Of a stretch of 64,000 nucleotides of DNA, positions 10,475 to 19,863 are shown one piece after another. The stretch is from Alteraurantiacibacter aestuarii (GTDB taxonomy: Bacteria; Pseudomonadota; Alphaproteobacteria; Sphingomonadales; Sphingomonadaceae), in assembly GCF_009827405.1 (NCBI RefSeq), contig NZ_WTYY01000003.1, forward strand, positions 186,001-250,000, given 5' to 3'. Below the pieces are notes generated by a model. It was not told where the DNA came from, searched no databases, and saw only the letters and a list, made by a program, of their open reading frames with translations. The first letter of the stretch is position 1. Every line of letters starts with the position of its first letter. Position numbers and translations under genes: made by a program.

Positions 10475-11635
10475 TCAGGTGCCGATCAGTTCCCGGCCGA
10501 TCAGCATGCGGCGAATTTCGTTGGTTCCTGCGCCGATGTCCAGCAACTTTGCATCTCGCAGGTAACGTTCCACCGGCCAGTCGGTGGTGTAGCCCGCCCC
10601 GCCCAGCGCCTGCACCGCCTCTCCCGCCACGCGAAAGGCGCTTTCGCTCGCCAGCAGGATCGCGCCTGCTGCATCGAAGCGCGTGGTCTTGCCCGCATCG
10701 CACGCCCGCGCCACGGCATAGGCATAGGCACGCGCCGATTGCAGCGCCACATACATGTCCGCCACCTTGGCCTGGATCAGCTGGAAACTGCCGATGGCCT
10801 GGCCGAATTGGCGGCGCTCACGGACGTAGGGGATCACCGTGTCGAGGCAGGCCTGCATGATGCCCAGCTGCACGCCGGACAGCACCGTGCGTTCATAGTC
10901 CAGCCCGCTCATCAGCACCCGCGCGCCTGCGCCCACTTCGCCCAGCACATGGCTGTCAGGCACGGTGCAATCATCGAACACCAGTTCCGACGTGGGCGAT
11001 CCGCGCATGCCCATCTTGCCGATCTTCTGCCCCGGCTCGAACCCCGCCATGTGCTTTTCGACCACGAAGGCGGTGATGCCTTTGGATCCGCCATCGGGAT
11101 CGGTCTTGGCATAGACCACCACCACATCGGCATAATGGCCATTGGTGATCCAGAACTTGGTGCCGTTGAGCTTCCACCCGCCATCGACCCTGTCGGCGCG
11201 CAGTTTCATGGCGATCACGTCCGATCCCGCGCCCGGCTCGCTCATCGCCAGCGCGCCGACATGCTCGCCGCTGATCAGGCGCGGCAGGTGGCGCGCCTTC
11301 TGCTGCGCCGTGCCCCAGCGGGCGATCTGGTTGACACACAGGTTGGAATGGGCGCCATAGGAAAGGCCGACAGAGGCGCTGGCGCGGCTCACTTCCTCCA
11401 CCGCGATAGTGTGCTCCAGATAGCCCAGGCCAAGACCGCCATCTTCTTCAGAAACCGTGATTCCGTGCAGCCCCAGTTCACCCATCTGTGGCCACAGGTC
11501 CCGCGGAAATGCATCGTCCCGGTCCACTTGCTGCGCTCTTGGCGCAATCTGTTCATCGGCAAAGCGGCTCACGCTTTCGCGGATCATCGCGGCGTTTTCG
11601 CCCAGGGCAAAGTCGAAATCGGGGGTTGCGCGCAT
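10475..11635 (-). CDS. ivd: isovaleryl-CoA dehydrogenase (acyl-CoA dehydrogenase family)
   Basis: This FAD flavoprotein oxidises isovaleryl-CoA to 3-methylcrotonyl-CoA in leucine catabolism. The protein has 386 residues. Motifs include AMSEPGAGSDV, WKLNGTKFWITNG, GMRGSPTSELVF and the C-terminal IGAGTNEIRRMLIGREL. Glu248 lies in GLDYERTVLSG, the position of the catalytic base in isovaleryl-CoA dehydrogenases; most other acyl-CoA dehydrogenases carry it in the C-terminal loop, so this residue supports the specific call. The ATG at 11635 has AAGGAGAG upstream. It is the first gene of a minus-strand run continuing through three esterases to mccB, and it diverges from the kinase at 11777. Confidence 0.93.
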   Translation of the reverse strand: MRATPDFDFALGENAAMIRESVSRFADEQIAPRAQQVDRDDAFPRDLWPQMGELGLHGITVSEEDGGLGLGYLEHTIAVEEVSRASASVGLSYGAHSNLCVNQIARWGTAQQKARHLPRLISGEHVGALAMSEPGAGSDVIAMKLRADRVDGGWKLNGTKFWITNGHYADVVVVYAKTDPDGGSKGITAFVVEKHMAGFEPGQKIGKMGMRGSPTSELVFDDCTVPDSHVLGEVGAGARVLMSGLDYERTVLSGVQLGIMQACLDTVIPYVRERRQFGQAIGSFQLIQAKVADMYVALQSARAYAYAVARACDAGKTTRFDAAGAILLASESAFRVAGEAVQALGGAGYTTDWPVERYLRDAKLLDIGAGTNEIRRMLIGRELIGT

Positions 11636-11776
11636 GACGTCTCTCTCCTTGCCTTGCAGGCATAGCAAGGCGCTGCCATCGGGCCTAGTGGTTACAGATG
11701 AAACATCATCCCCCCAAGAACTTGTTTTCTGGCCAAGCCGGGGCGGACATCCTATCCTGACAACGGAGCAAACAGG

Positions 11777-13327
11777 TTGAATCTTCACGATCCCAAACCG
11801 CTGGCCGAAATGCCCATGCCTTCACCCGAGTATTCGGATGAGGAGAAGCGCCTGCGCGTGCTGGAGGATTTCCAGGCAGAGGCGCTGGAAGACGACCCCG
11901 AATTGCAGGCGATCGTCAATTTCGCCGCAAAACTGTGCAACGTGCCCGCATCGATGGTGACCTTGCTGGATGACCGGCGGCAGTTCTTCCTGGCCCGCAC
12001 CGGGGTGGACCAGCGTGAGACGCCGCGCGGAATTTCGTTCTGCACCCATGCGCTGGGTCAGTCGGAGATCATGGAAGTGGCCGATGCCGCGCTGGATGCG
12101 CGCTTTGCCGATAATCCGCTGGTCACCGGCGATCCGCATGTGCGCTATTATGCCGGCCAGCCGCTGGTTTCCGATGAAGGCGCGCCGCTGGGCACCTTGT
12201 GCGTGATCGATCTGCAACCCCATGCCGAGGCGTTGAATGAGTTCCAGCGCGAAGGGCTGGCAGTGCTGGCACAGGCCGCCATGCGCCGCCTGCGCTCTCG
12301 CCGGCAGGGGCTGGTGGCCACGCGTGAGATCGAGCGTAGCGAGGCGCGCTTCAAGGCGCTGGCGGATTCGATGCCCGACATTGCCTTTTCCGCCAATCAG
12401 GATGGCGTGTTCGATTACTTCAACCGGCGCTGGCAGGAATTCACCGGCGCGCCGCTGCCTTATAATGAGGAGATCGGGCGCACCGTCCTGCATCCTGACG
12501 ATTATCAGGATATCATCGATGACTGGATGGAGGCCATCGCCACGCGCAAGCCGTATGAGCGGGAGAACCGCCTGCGCCGCGCCGACGGGCAATATCGCTG
12601 GATGCTGGTGCGCGCGCTGCCGGTGAAGACCGGCGTGGGGGACCGCATCCGCTGGTTCGGCACCATGACCGACATCGACGATGCGCATAAGCTTTCCGAA
12701 AGCCGCGACATGCTGGCCAAGGAGCTGTCGCACCGGATCAAGAACATCTTCGCCGTGGTCAGCGGGCTGGTATCCCTGCAGGCGCGCAAGGAACCCGAGC
12801 ACAAGGACTTTGCCGAGACGCTGAACGATACGCTGCGCGCGCTGGGCCGGGCGCATGATTTCGTCCGCCCTGCCAGCGGCTCGACGCGGGAGAGCCTCAA
12901 GGGCCTGCTCGAAGTGGTGTTTGCCCCCTATCGCGCCGCCGGACAGGAACCGCGCGTGATCGTGACCGGGCAGGAAAGCGCCGTGGGTCAGGCCGCGGCC
13001 ACATCGATCGCGCTGATATTCCATGAACTGGCGACCAATTCGGCCAAATATGGCGCGCTGAGCGTGGATGGCGGAACGGTGACGCTGAACATTGCCGAGG
13101 ATGGCGAGCAGGTTCACCTTCTGTGGCAGGAACATGGCGGGCCGCCGCCGCAGGACAATGGCAAAAGCGGGTTCGGATCGCGGCTTGTCGACCTGACGGT
13201 CACCGGCCAGTTGCAGGGCAGCTGGGAACGCCGGTTCGAGCCGGCCGGGCTGGTGGTTGAACTGGTGCTACCGAGGGACGCCATCGCCCCGATGGGCCTG
13301 ATGGCTGAAACCGAGGCCTCAACCTGA
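11777..13327 (+). CDS. GAF-PAS sensor histidine kinase, HWE family
   Basis: This 516-residue cytoplasmic sensor kinase has no membrane segment. A GAF domain spans about residues 40-172, a PAS/PAC domain about 190-305, and the kinase core follows. The phosphoacceptor is His319 in ELSHRIKNIFAVVSGL. The ATPase region shows IFHELATNSAKYGALS and a later WQEHGGPP, giving the His and Trp-x-Glu features that define HWE kinases, many of which act in light or general stress signalling in alphaproteobacteria. The GAF domain lacks an obvious bilin or LOV cysteine motif, so its ligand is unknown. The start is a TTG with GGAG 8 bases upstream; ATGs at 11810 and 11816 are alternatives. Confidence 0.9.
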   Translation: MNLHDPKPLAEMPMPSPEYSDEEKRLRVLEDFQAEALEDDPELQAIVNFAAKLCNVPASMVTLLDDRRQFFLARTGVDQRETPRGISFCTHALGQSEIMEVADAALDARFADNPLVTGDPHVRYYAGQPLVSDEGAPLGTLCVIDLQPHAEALNEFQREGLAVLAQAAMRRLRSRRQGLVATREIERSEARFKALADSMPDIAFSANQDGVFDYFNRRWQEFTGAPLPYNEEIGRTVLHPDDYQDIIDDWMEAIATRKPYERENRLRRADGQYRWMLVRALPVKTGVGDRIRWFGTMTDIDDAHKLSESRDMLAKELSHRIKNIFAVVSGLVSLQARKEPEHKDFAETLNDTLRALGRAHDFVRPASGSTRESLKGLLEVVFAPYRAAGQEPRVIVTGQESAVGQAAATSIALIFHELATNSAKYGALSVDGGTVTLNIAEDGEQVHLLWQEHGGPPPQDNGKSGFGSRLVDLTVTGQLQGSWERRFEPAGLVVELVLPRDAIAPMGLMAETEAST

Positions 13328-13336
13328 CGCCTGGCG

Positions 13337-14422
13337 TTACGAATAATCCTCGGGAAAGCCCGCGCCATGTGGCCATTCAGGCCCCGCCAGCGCCATCACC
13401 TTGAACAGATCGCCCATCTGATCGGGCGCAACCAGCCGGTCACGCGCAGACATCAGTGCCTGCCGGTGCTGCGGGGCAAAGTCCGCCAGCGATTCGGCGC
13501 GCTGGTCGATGCCCAGTGCACGCAGCCACTCGCCCTGCGTGACCGTGCCCACCCATTTGGCCCCGCGCGACAGGGCAATCTGCTTCATCTGGTCAAAATC
13601 GACATGGGCGGTGAGGTCGGCCTGCCCCGGCGCGCTCAACGGCTCCAGCTTCTGGTGCGCGCGCACCGCCTGCAGCGTCGATCCGCTGCGCGGCTGGATA
13701 TGGCCATAATCGATGAACAGCGCCGCGCCGCCCTGGGCAACCAGTCGGCCCGCCACTTCGAACATATTGGCCGCAGCACCGGGACAGGTTTCCATCACCG
13801 TGCCCACTTCGGCCTGTCGGCGCGCCTCCGGCACGGCGGAATCCATCGGCTGGCGACCGGGCAGCAGCACGAATTCATCGCCATCGACGCCCACCATCAC
13901 CTCACGCCAGCCCTCGGCGGTCATGATCAGTTGCCGCACCGGCAGCGCATCGAGGAATTCATTGCCGACGATCAGCACCGGTCCGCGCATGGGTACGGTG
14001 GACAGGTCATCGTGGAAAATCGCATCGGGAACCTGTTCCAGCTGCACATCGCGCAGCCGGGTGGACCCTTCCACCAGATGCATCCGCGGCCTGAGGCCAT
14101 AGCGCTTCATCGCCCGCCCGGCATCGCGCGCCAGGAAACCGCGCCCCGGCCCCAGTTCCACATAATGGACCGGCTCCGTTCGTCCGCCCCTGATCCACAG
14201 ATCGGCCAGCCACAGGCCGATCAGCTCGCCAAACATCTGGCTGATCTCGGGCGCGGTGATGAAATCGCCTTCGGACCCGAACGGATCGCGACTGGAATAA
14301 TAGCGGGCGTTGGATTCGCCCATGAAGTGCATCAGGCTGATGGGTCCGGTGGACGATATCAGCCGCCGGAAAATATCCCCCAGATCATCGCCCGCACCAG
14401 TCCCGGATTTGCCGTGGTCCAT
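13337..14422 (-). CDS. MidA/NDUFAF7-type SAM-dependent arginine methyltransferase
   Basis: This 361-residue protein belongs to the DUF185 / MidA family, whose mitochondrial member NDUFAF7 dimethylates an arginine in a complex I subunit. The signature EGDFITAPEISQMFGELIGLW is present near the N-terminus, followed by the SAM-binding YVELGPGRGFLARD and the late NEFLDALPVRQ block. A role in complex I assembly is family knowledge, not shown here. The gene follows lgt with a gap of 7 bases on the minus strand, a pairing I associate with sphingomonads, so they are probably co-transcribed. It converges on the HWE kinase with a 9-base gap. Confidence 0.88.
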   Translation of the reverse strand: MDHGKSGTGAGDDLGDIFRRLISSTGPISLMHFMGESNARYYSSRDPFGSEGDFITAPEISQMFGELIGLWLADLWIRGGRTEPVHYVELGPGRGFLARDAGRAMKRYGLRPRMHLVEGSTRLRDVQLEQVPDAIFHDDLSTVPMRGPVLIVGNEFLDALPVRQLIMTAEGWREVMVGVDGDEFVLLPGRQPMDSAVPEARRQAEVGTVMETCPGAAANMFEVAGRLVAQGGAALFIDYGHIQPRSGSTLQAVRAHQKLEPLSAPGQADLTAHVDFDQMKQIALSRGAKWVGTVTQGEWLRALGIDQRAESLADFAPQHRQALMSARDRLVAPDQMGDLFKVMALAGPEWPHGAGFPEDYS

Positions 14423-14429
14423 CGCCCGG

Positions 14430-15341
14430 TCAGCCGGCAGGCCGCTTGTGTCCGCTTGCCAGCGGCGTGCGGGTGAGCGCCCATATGACCAGCCCCAGCC
14501 CGCCCAGGATCAGCGGAATGGTCAGCCACTGGCCCATGTTGAGGCCGGTGCGCACGGCAAATTCCGCCAGCTGGGCATCGGGTTCGCGGAAGAATTCCAC
14601 GATGAACCGGCCCGAAGCGATCAGCACGGTGAAAGTGCCCACCAGCAGGCCGGGGCGATAACGCGCCCGGCTGAACCAGAACAGCGGGATCAGCACCGCG
14701 GCCACCAGCGCCCCTTCCAGCAGCGCTTCGTAAAGCTGGCTGGGATGGCGCGGCACGTAAGAGGAGATGCAGGTGCTGGCCGAATGCTGGATATCGCAGA
14801 AAGTCATCGCCCACGGCAGGTCTGCCGGGGCAGCGCGGCCCCACAGTTCGCCATTGATGAAATTGGCCAGCCGCCCCAGCAACATGGCCGGGCCGACATT
14901 GACGGCGATATAATCACACACGCGGATGAAATTGAGCTGCCCGCGCCATGAGACCCAGCCGATCGCCGTCGTCACCCCGATCACCCCGCCGTGGAAGCTC
15001 ATCCCGCCGTCCCACAGGCGCAGCACGCGCCAGGATATGAAGGTGTCCGGCTCAAACGTGGTCCACAGTTCGGGCTGGTAGAAAGTGGCATAGCCGAGCC
15101 TGCCGCCAAGAATGGTGCCGACCATGCAATAGAAGAACAGGTCGTCTGCATGGCGCTGGGCCAGCGGGGCACCGGGCGCCTTGATCATGAGCGAGAGGTG
15201 CCAGTAGGCGAAAAACAGGCCGAACAGATAGGCCAGCGAATAATAGCGCAGGGTGAAGATACCCAGGTCGATCCCGTTCTTCAGCCCCAGGTCGATCCAG
15301 TTGGTCGTCCCGCCTGTCGCTACTGCCAGAAATTCGAGCAT
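14430..15341 (-). CDS. lgt: phosphatidylglycerol--prolipoprotein diacylglyceryl transferase
   Basis: This inner-membrane enzyme adds diacylglycerol to the lipobox cysteine of prolipoproteins, the first step of lipoprotein maturation. The protein has 303 residues with about seven membrane helices. It shows the family signature LLGRLANFINGELWGRAAPA, the essential-region motif SFHGGVIGV and the C-terminal FIVEFFREPD. The start at 15341 (MLEFLAVATGG) matches the usual Lgt N-terminus; the upstream extension to 15440 overlaps the divergent promoter region. It is divergent from glnD and upstream of midA. At least three candidate lipoprotein substrates are encoded at 53636-54534. Confidence 0.95.
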   Translation of the reverse strand: MLEFLAVATGGTTNWIDLGLKNGIDLGIFTLRYYSLAYLFGLFFAYWHLSLMIKAPGAPLAQRHADDLFFYCMVGTILGGRLGYATFYQPELWTTFEPDTFISWRVLRLWDGGMSFHGGVIGVTTAIGWVSWRGQLNFIRVCDYIAVNVGPAMLLGRLANFINGELWGRAAPADLPWAMTFCDIQHSASTCISSYVPRHPSQLYEALLEGALVAAVLIPLFWFSRARYRPGLLVGTFTVLIASGRFIVEFFREPDAQLAEFAVRTGLNMGQWLTIPLILGGLGLVIWALTRTPLASGHKRPAG

Positions 15342-15470
15342 TGTCACCGCACCCCGTTGTTGGCGCAGGCAATGGCACAGCGCACCTTCCGGTAAAACCC
15401 CTGATCCGCATGCACAGCGCCGTGCAAGCAGCTTTTGCACTATTGGCCCGCGCGCACTATCTCCCTTTGC

Positions 15471-18239
15471 GTGTCAAAGCTTACCATCACCCGCCAGCGC
15501 GCCATCATCGATCGCCGCGCGCTCGTTTCCGCCATTGCCGATGCAATTGAGGACAAGGGGGCCGAAGGCGCGCGCCCGCAGATCGTGGCGCTGCTGAAGA
15601 AGGCGCTGGAGGATGGCCGCCAGGAATTGTCCGACAGGCTGGCCGAAAAGCCCGGTGCCGGGCACGAGATCACCAATGGCTATGCCTTCCTGATCGATCA
15701 GATCATCCGCGTGGTGCACGATCACGTGGTGGGCGACCTGTATCCGGTGGCCAACAGGTCCAGCGGAGAGCGGCTGACGCTGATTGCCGTGGGCGGATAC
15801 GGACGCGGCGAAATGGCCCCTTATTCGGATGTCGACATCGCCTTCATCACCCCCGGCAAGCCCACCGCCTGGTGCGAACAGGTGATCGAGGCGATGCTCT
15901 ATTTCCTGTGGGACCTGGGCCTGACAGTGGGCCATTCAAGCCGATCACTGGACGAGATGGTGACCATGGCCCGCAGCGACCTGACCATCCGCACGGCCCT
16001 GCTGGAAGGGCGCTATCTGTGGGGTGACAAGGACGTTTACCAGATGACCGAGGACCGCTTCTGGGGCGATGTCGTTCCCGGAACGGAAAGCCAGTTCATC
16101 GCCGAAAAACTGGCCGAACGCGATGCGCGCCACAAGCGCATGGGCGATTCGCGCTATGTCGTCGAACCCAATATCAAGGACGGCAAGGGCGGGCTGCGCG
16201 ATCTGCAGACGCTCTACTGGATCGGCAAATATGTCTACCGCGTGCGCAGCGCGGCAGAGCTGGTGGACAAGGGCCTGTTCACCAAGGAGGAATACCGCAG
16301 CTTCCGCCGTGCCGAAGGGTTCCTGCTGGCCGTTCGCAGCCATCTGCACACCATCGCCAGGCGCGGCGAGGACCGGCTGACCTTCGATCTGCAGCGCGAA
16401 GTGGCGCGGCGCATGAATTATGCCGACCGTCCGGGCAAGAGCGCGGTGGAACGCTTCATGCAGTTCTATTTCCTGCAGGCGCAGCATGTCGGCAATCTGA
16501 CCGGCGTCTTTCTCTCCTCGCTGGAAGAACAGACCCAGCAGAAGCGCCGCGGTGCCGGCTTCCTGTCCGGCCTGATGGGCAAGCGCGAAAAGCTGATCGA
16601 AGGGTACAAGGTCGCGGGCGGCAAGCTTTCCGCGCCGAGCGATGACTGGTTCCAGCAGGACCCTGTGCGGCTGGTGGAGATCTTCACCATTGCCGAGCGT
16701 GAGGGGCTGGAAATCCACCCCGAAACGATCCGCAAGGCGCGCCGCGATTCCGGGCTGATCCAGCGCGAAGTGCGCCGCGACGAACGCGCCAACGCGCTGT
16801 TTCTGGATGTGCTGTGCGGCCGCAACGATCCCGAAAGCGTGCTGCGCTGGATGAATGAGGCGGGCGTGTTTGGCCGCTTCGTGCCCGATTTCGGCAAGGT
16901 CGGCGGGCAGATGCAGTTCGACATGTATCACCATTATACGGTGGATGAGCACACCATCCGCGCCATCGGCCTGCTGTCCAAGATCGAGAAGGGCGAGCTG
17001 GTGGAGGACCACCCGCTGGCCACCAAGATCCTGCCCGGGCTAAAATATCGCCGCGTGCTGTATGTCGCCACGCTGCTGCACGATATCGCCAAGGGGCGCG
17101 GCGGCGATCACTCCGTGCTGGGCGCCGAACTGGCGCTGCGCATCTGCCCGCGGCTGGGCCTGACCAAGGCGGAGACCGAGCTGGTCAGCTGGCTGGTGCG
17201 CTATCACCTGCTGATGAGCGCCACCGCCTTCAAGCGCGACCTGGCCGATCCCAAGACGATCGAGCATTTCCTTGAGGAAATCGACGATGCCGAGGCGCTG
17301 GGCCAGCTGACCGTGCTGACCATTGTCGATATTCGCGCTGTGGGTCCGGGTATCTGGAACAGCTGGAAGCGCCAGCTGCTGGGCGATCTGTATACGCTGG
17401 CCGAGGAGCAATTGCGCCTGGGCGAAGGCGACGAGGACCGCCGCCAGAAGCGCCTCGATGCCAAGCGCCTCGAAGTGGCCAGCCTGCTGGGCGACAAGGC
17501 CCATCTGGTGCAGGAACTCGATAGCCGGTTCGACCGCGACTACTGGATGGCCGAGCCTGCCGATATCATCGCCATCAACCTGCCGCACTACGAAGCTGCC
17601 AAGCGGCTGGAACACAAGCTGTCCATCCATGCCGAATATTATCCGGCGCGCGGGGCAACGCTTATCACCGTGATCGGCGATGACCATCCGGGCCTGTTCT
17701 TCCGCATCGCCGGGGCCATCAACCTGGCCGGCGCGAACGTCATCGATGCCCGCATTCACACCACCAGAGTGGGCAAGGCGGTCGATAATTTCCTGGTGCA
17801 GGACCCGCTGGGCAAGCCGTTCCAGGAAGAGGTGCAGCTCAAGCGGCTGAAGAAATCCATCGAAGATGCGCTGGCGGGCAAGATCGACATGGTCCCCAGC
17901 CTTGCCGCACGGCCGCTGCCGCGCACACGCGCGGAAAACTTCCGCATCGCGCCGCTGATCCTGTTCGATAACGAGGCATCGGTCCGCTTCACCGTGATCG
18001 AGGTCAACGCCACCGATCGTCCGGCGCTGCTCAACCGGCTGACCCGGGCGATGTTCGAAACCAGCCTGATCATCAATTCCGCGCACATCACCCAATATGG
18101 CGAGCGCGCGGTGGATACTTTCTATGTGACCGATCTGCTGGGCGGAAAGATCACCTCCGAAGACCGGCTCAAGAAGGTGGAACAGGCCCTGCTGGCCGCC
18201 ATCGCCGCGGGCGAGCCCGAGACCGAGGCGGCGGAGTAG
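15471..18239 (+). CDS. glnD: [protein-PII] uridylyltransferase / uridylyl-removing enzyme
   Basis: This bifunctional nitrogen sensor uridylylates and de-uridylylates PII proteins in response to glutamine. The protein has about 922 residues. An N-terminal nucleotidyltransferase domain carries GGYGRGEMAPYSDVDIAF, and a GlnD linker contains EPNIKDGKGGLRDLQTLYWI. An HD hydrolase domain shows TLLHDIAKGRGGDHS, and two C-terminal ACT domains begin near LITVIGDDHPGLFFRIAGAI and FTVIEVNATDRPALLNRL. The start is uncertain: GTG 15471 gives a normal N-terminus but no clear Shine-Dalgarno, and a TTG at 15435 is in frame. It is divergent from lgt. Confidence 0.95.
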   Translation: MSKLTITRQRAIIDRRALVSAIADAIEDKGAEGARPQIVALLKKALEDGRQELSDRLAEKPGAGHEITNGYAFLIDQIIRVVHDHVVGDLYPVANRSSGERLTLIAVGGYGRGEMAPYSDVDIAFITPGKPTAWCEQVIEAMLYFLWDLGLTVGHSSRSLDEMVTMARSDLTIRTALLEGRYLWGDKDVYQMTEDRFWGDVVPGTESQFIAEKLAERDARHKRMGDSRYVVEPNIKDGKGGLRDLQTLYWIGKYVYRVRSAAELVDKGLFTKEEYRSFRRAEGFLLAVRSHLHTIARRGEDRLTFDLQREVARRMNYADRPGKSAVERFMQFYFLQAQHVGNLTGVFLSSLEEQTQQKRRGAGFLSGLMGKREKLIEGYKVAGGKLSAPSDDWFQQDPVRLVEIFTIAEREGLEIHPETIRKARRDSGLIQREVRRDERANALFLDVLCGRNDPESVLRWMNEAGVFGRFVPDFGKVGGQMQFDMYHHYTVDEHTIRAIGLLSKIEKGELVEDHPLATKILPGLKYRRVLYVATLLHDIAKGRGGDHSVLGAELALRICPRLGLTKAETELVSWLVRYHLLMSATAFKRDLADPKTIEHFLEEIDDAEALGQLTVLTIVDIRAVGPGIWNSWKRQLLGDLYTLAEEQLRLGEGDEDRRQKRLDAKRLEVASLLGDKAHLVQELDSRFDRDYWMAEPADIIAINLPHYEAAKRLEHKLSIHAEYYPARGATLITVIGDDHPGLFFRIAGAINLAGANVIDARIHTTRVGKAVDNFLVQDPLGKPFQEEVQLKRLKKSIEDALAGKIDMVPSLAARPLPRTRAENFRIAPLILFDNEASVRFTVIEVNATDRPALLNRLTRAMFETSLIINSAHITQYGERAVDTFYVTDLLGGKITSEDRLKKVEQALLAAIAAGEPETEAAE

Positions 18240-18266
18240 GCCTGGCGGGCACAGTGACCCTTCGCC

Positions 18267-18440
18267 TCAGCCAGCCTGAATCGCCGCCGCCGTTTCCTCG
18301 ATCGTCCCGCTCACCACCAGCGGACTGCCGCCGACGATGCCGACCTGCGTCTGGCCGTTTTCCGCGGTCCTGAGCCAGGCAATATTGGAAGCGACGACAA
18401 GATAGTTGCCGCCGCGCGACTTGAGGGGGACGAATTGCAT
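18267..18440 (-). CDS. 57-residue conserved-looking small protein
   Basis: This 57-residue protein begins MQFVPLKSRGGNYLVVASNI and is predicted to form a small beta-rich fold ending in a short helix (TIEETAAAIQAG). The layout (two N-terminal strands, a loop with Ala-Trp-Leu, another strand pair, then a terminal helix) resembles FlbD-like and related small regulatory proteins, but I cannot assign it. AGGAGA lies 7 bases upstream of the ATG at 18440, which is strong support for translation. It lies between glnD and the YggS-family gene on the strand opposite glnD. Confidence 0.65.
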   Translation of the reverse strand: MQFVPLKSRGGNYLVVASNIAWLRTAENGQTQVGIVGGSPLVVSGTIEETAAAIQAG

Positions 18441-18560
18441 TGAAGTGTCTCCTGACAGGCAGGAGGCTTAGGCCCCGCGGATATCTAACCGGTTAACACC
18501 TCTCTCCCGGCCAGCGGAATCCTGCACCCTGTTATCGGGTCATCTTGCCGCCAGCTGATC

Positions 18561-19226
18561 TCAGTCCCGCGCGCCGAACAGCGCCGTGCCCACGCGGATA
18601 TGGGTCGCGCCCAGCATGATGGCGGTTTCATAATCGCCGCTCATGCCCATGCTGCGCCCTTCCAGTCCGTTGTCGCGCGCCAGCTTGTCCAGCAGGGCAA
18701 AGAACGGGGCAGCCTCGATCCCCAAAGGCGGGACGCACATTAGCCCCGCCAGCGGGATATTGGCCGCGCGCGCCTGCTCGATCAGCGCGGACACATCGGC
18801 AATGGCGCAGCCACCCTTCTGCTCCTCCGCCCCGATATTGACCTGGATGAAGCACGGCACGCGCCGCCCCGCCTTGTCCATCGCGCGTGCCAGCGCGGTC
18901 ACCAAAGAAGGCCGGTCGAGCGAGTGGATGCAATCGAACAGCGCCACCGCCTCATCCGCCTTGTTGGATTGCAGCTGGCCCACCAGATGCAATTCCACCC
19001 CTGCGTATTGCTCCTTCAGCGACGGCCATTTGCCTTGCGCTTCCTGCACGCGGTTCTCTCCGAACACGCGCTGCCCGGCATCCAGCAGCGGGGTGATGTC
19101 TTCGGCGGTATGGGTCTTGGAGATGGCGATCAGCGTCACCTCCTCCCCTTCGCGGCGGGCGATCTTGCAGGCCTTGGCGATATGGGCCTGCACATTGTTC
19201 AATAGCTGGGCTGCATTTGTGCTCAT
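18561..19226 (-). CDS. YggS/PLPBP-family pyridoxal phosphate homeostasis protein
   Basis: This 221-residue single-domain PLP-binding barrel of the YggS/PROSC family binds PLP without a known catalytic activity and helps maintain vitamin B6 and amino-acid balance. The PLP lysine is in LIAISKTHTAED, followed by VFGENRVQEAQGKW, LHLVGQLQSNKA, PCFIQVNIGAEEQKGG, GLMCVPP and SMGMSGDYETAIMLGATHIRVG, all diagnostic. The start at 19226 lies 20 bases from the start of the divergent TenI-like gene at 19247. Confidence 0.93.
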   Translation of the reverse strand: MSTNAAQLLNNVQAHIAKACKIARREGEEVTLIAISKTHTAEDITPLLDAGQRVFGENRVQEAQGKWPSLKEQYAGVELHLVGQLQSNKADEAVALFDCIHSLDRPSLVTALARAMDKAGRRVPCFIQVNIGAEEQKGGCAIADVSALIEQARAANIPLAGLMCVPPLGIEAAPFFALLDKLARDNGLEGRSMGMSGDYETAIMLGATHIRVGTALFGARD

Positions 19227-19246
19227 CCGGGCGCTATAGCGGGCCG

Positions 19247-19798
19247 ATGGCCGCTTTCCAGTCCCTGCCCCAAATCTTGCCCCGCCTGTGGCTGTTGTCC
19301 GATGCGCGCAACGATGCGGTGCTGGAGGATGCGCTGGCCCGCCTGCCGCGTGGCAGCGGCTTCATCTATCGCCATTACCACCTGCCCGATGCGCAGCGCG
19401 TGGCCCGCTATGCCGCGTTGGAGAGGATCGCCCGGGCACGGGACCATGTGGTGGTGCTGGCAGACAGCGCCCTGACCGCGCGCGAATGGGGTGCGGACGG
19501 CATTTATGGCGCGCCGCGCAGCCTCTATCCGCGCCGCGACCTGCTGATGCTGGCCACCGCGCATGACATGCGGGAAATCGCTCTGGCCAACACGCTGGGC
19601 GCCGATGCGATCCTGCTGTCCCCCGCCTTTGCCACGGCTACCCACCCCGGCGCGCCCTCGCTTGGACCGGTGCGCTTTCGCCTGCTGGCCCGCCACGCAC
19701 AGGTCCCGGTGATCGCGCTGGGCGGGATGAACACCCGCAACGCCATGCGGCTCGATTGGCCACACTGGGCGGCGATTGATGGACTTACCTCACGCTAA
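19247..19798 (+). CDS. thiamine phosphate synthase / TenI-family protein
   Basis: This 183-residue TIM-barrel protein belongs to the ThiE/TenI superfamily. Features are LWLLSDARND at the first strand, IYRHYHLPDAQR, HDMREIALANTLGADAILLSPAFATATHPGA (the phosphate-binding and substrate region) and VPVIALGGMNTRNAM near the C-terminus. The classic ThiE pyrimidine-binding residues are only partly visible and the protein is short, so it may be a TenI-like isomerase relative or a degenerate ThiE rather than the main thiamine phosphate synthase. The ATG at 19247 was chosen over upstream in-frame codons because it matches the family start. It is followed at once by ftsK. Confidence 0.75.
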   Translation: MAAFQSLPQILPRLWLLSDARNDAVLEDALARLPRGSGFIYRHYHLPDAQRVARYAALERIARARDHVVVLADSALTAREWGADGIYGAPRSLYPRRDLLMLATAHDMREIALANTLGADAILLSPAFATATHPGAPSLGPVRFRLLARHAQVPVIALGGMNTRNAMRLDWPHWAAIDGLTSR

Positions 19799-19863
19799 AT
19801 CTTGACGGGGAGTCTGTGCGGACTCATGATGCGCGCCTGCGGGACGAAAAGGGAACGAAGCTG

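Noticed and set aside
19816-19863. Upstream GTG start for ftsK
   Set aside because: GGGGAG is only 3 bases away and the extra 16 residues are not typical of FtsK, although it cannot be excluded.
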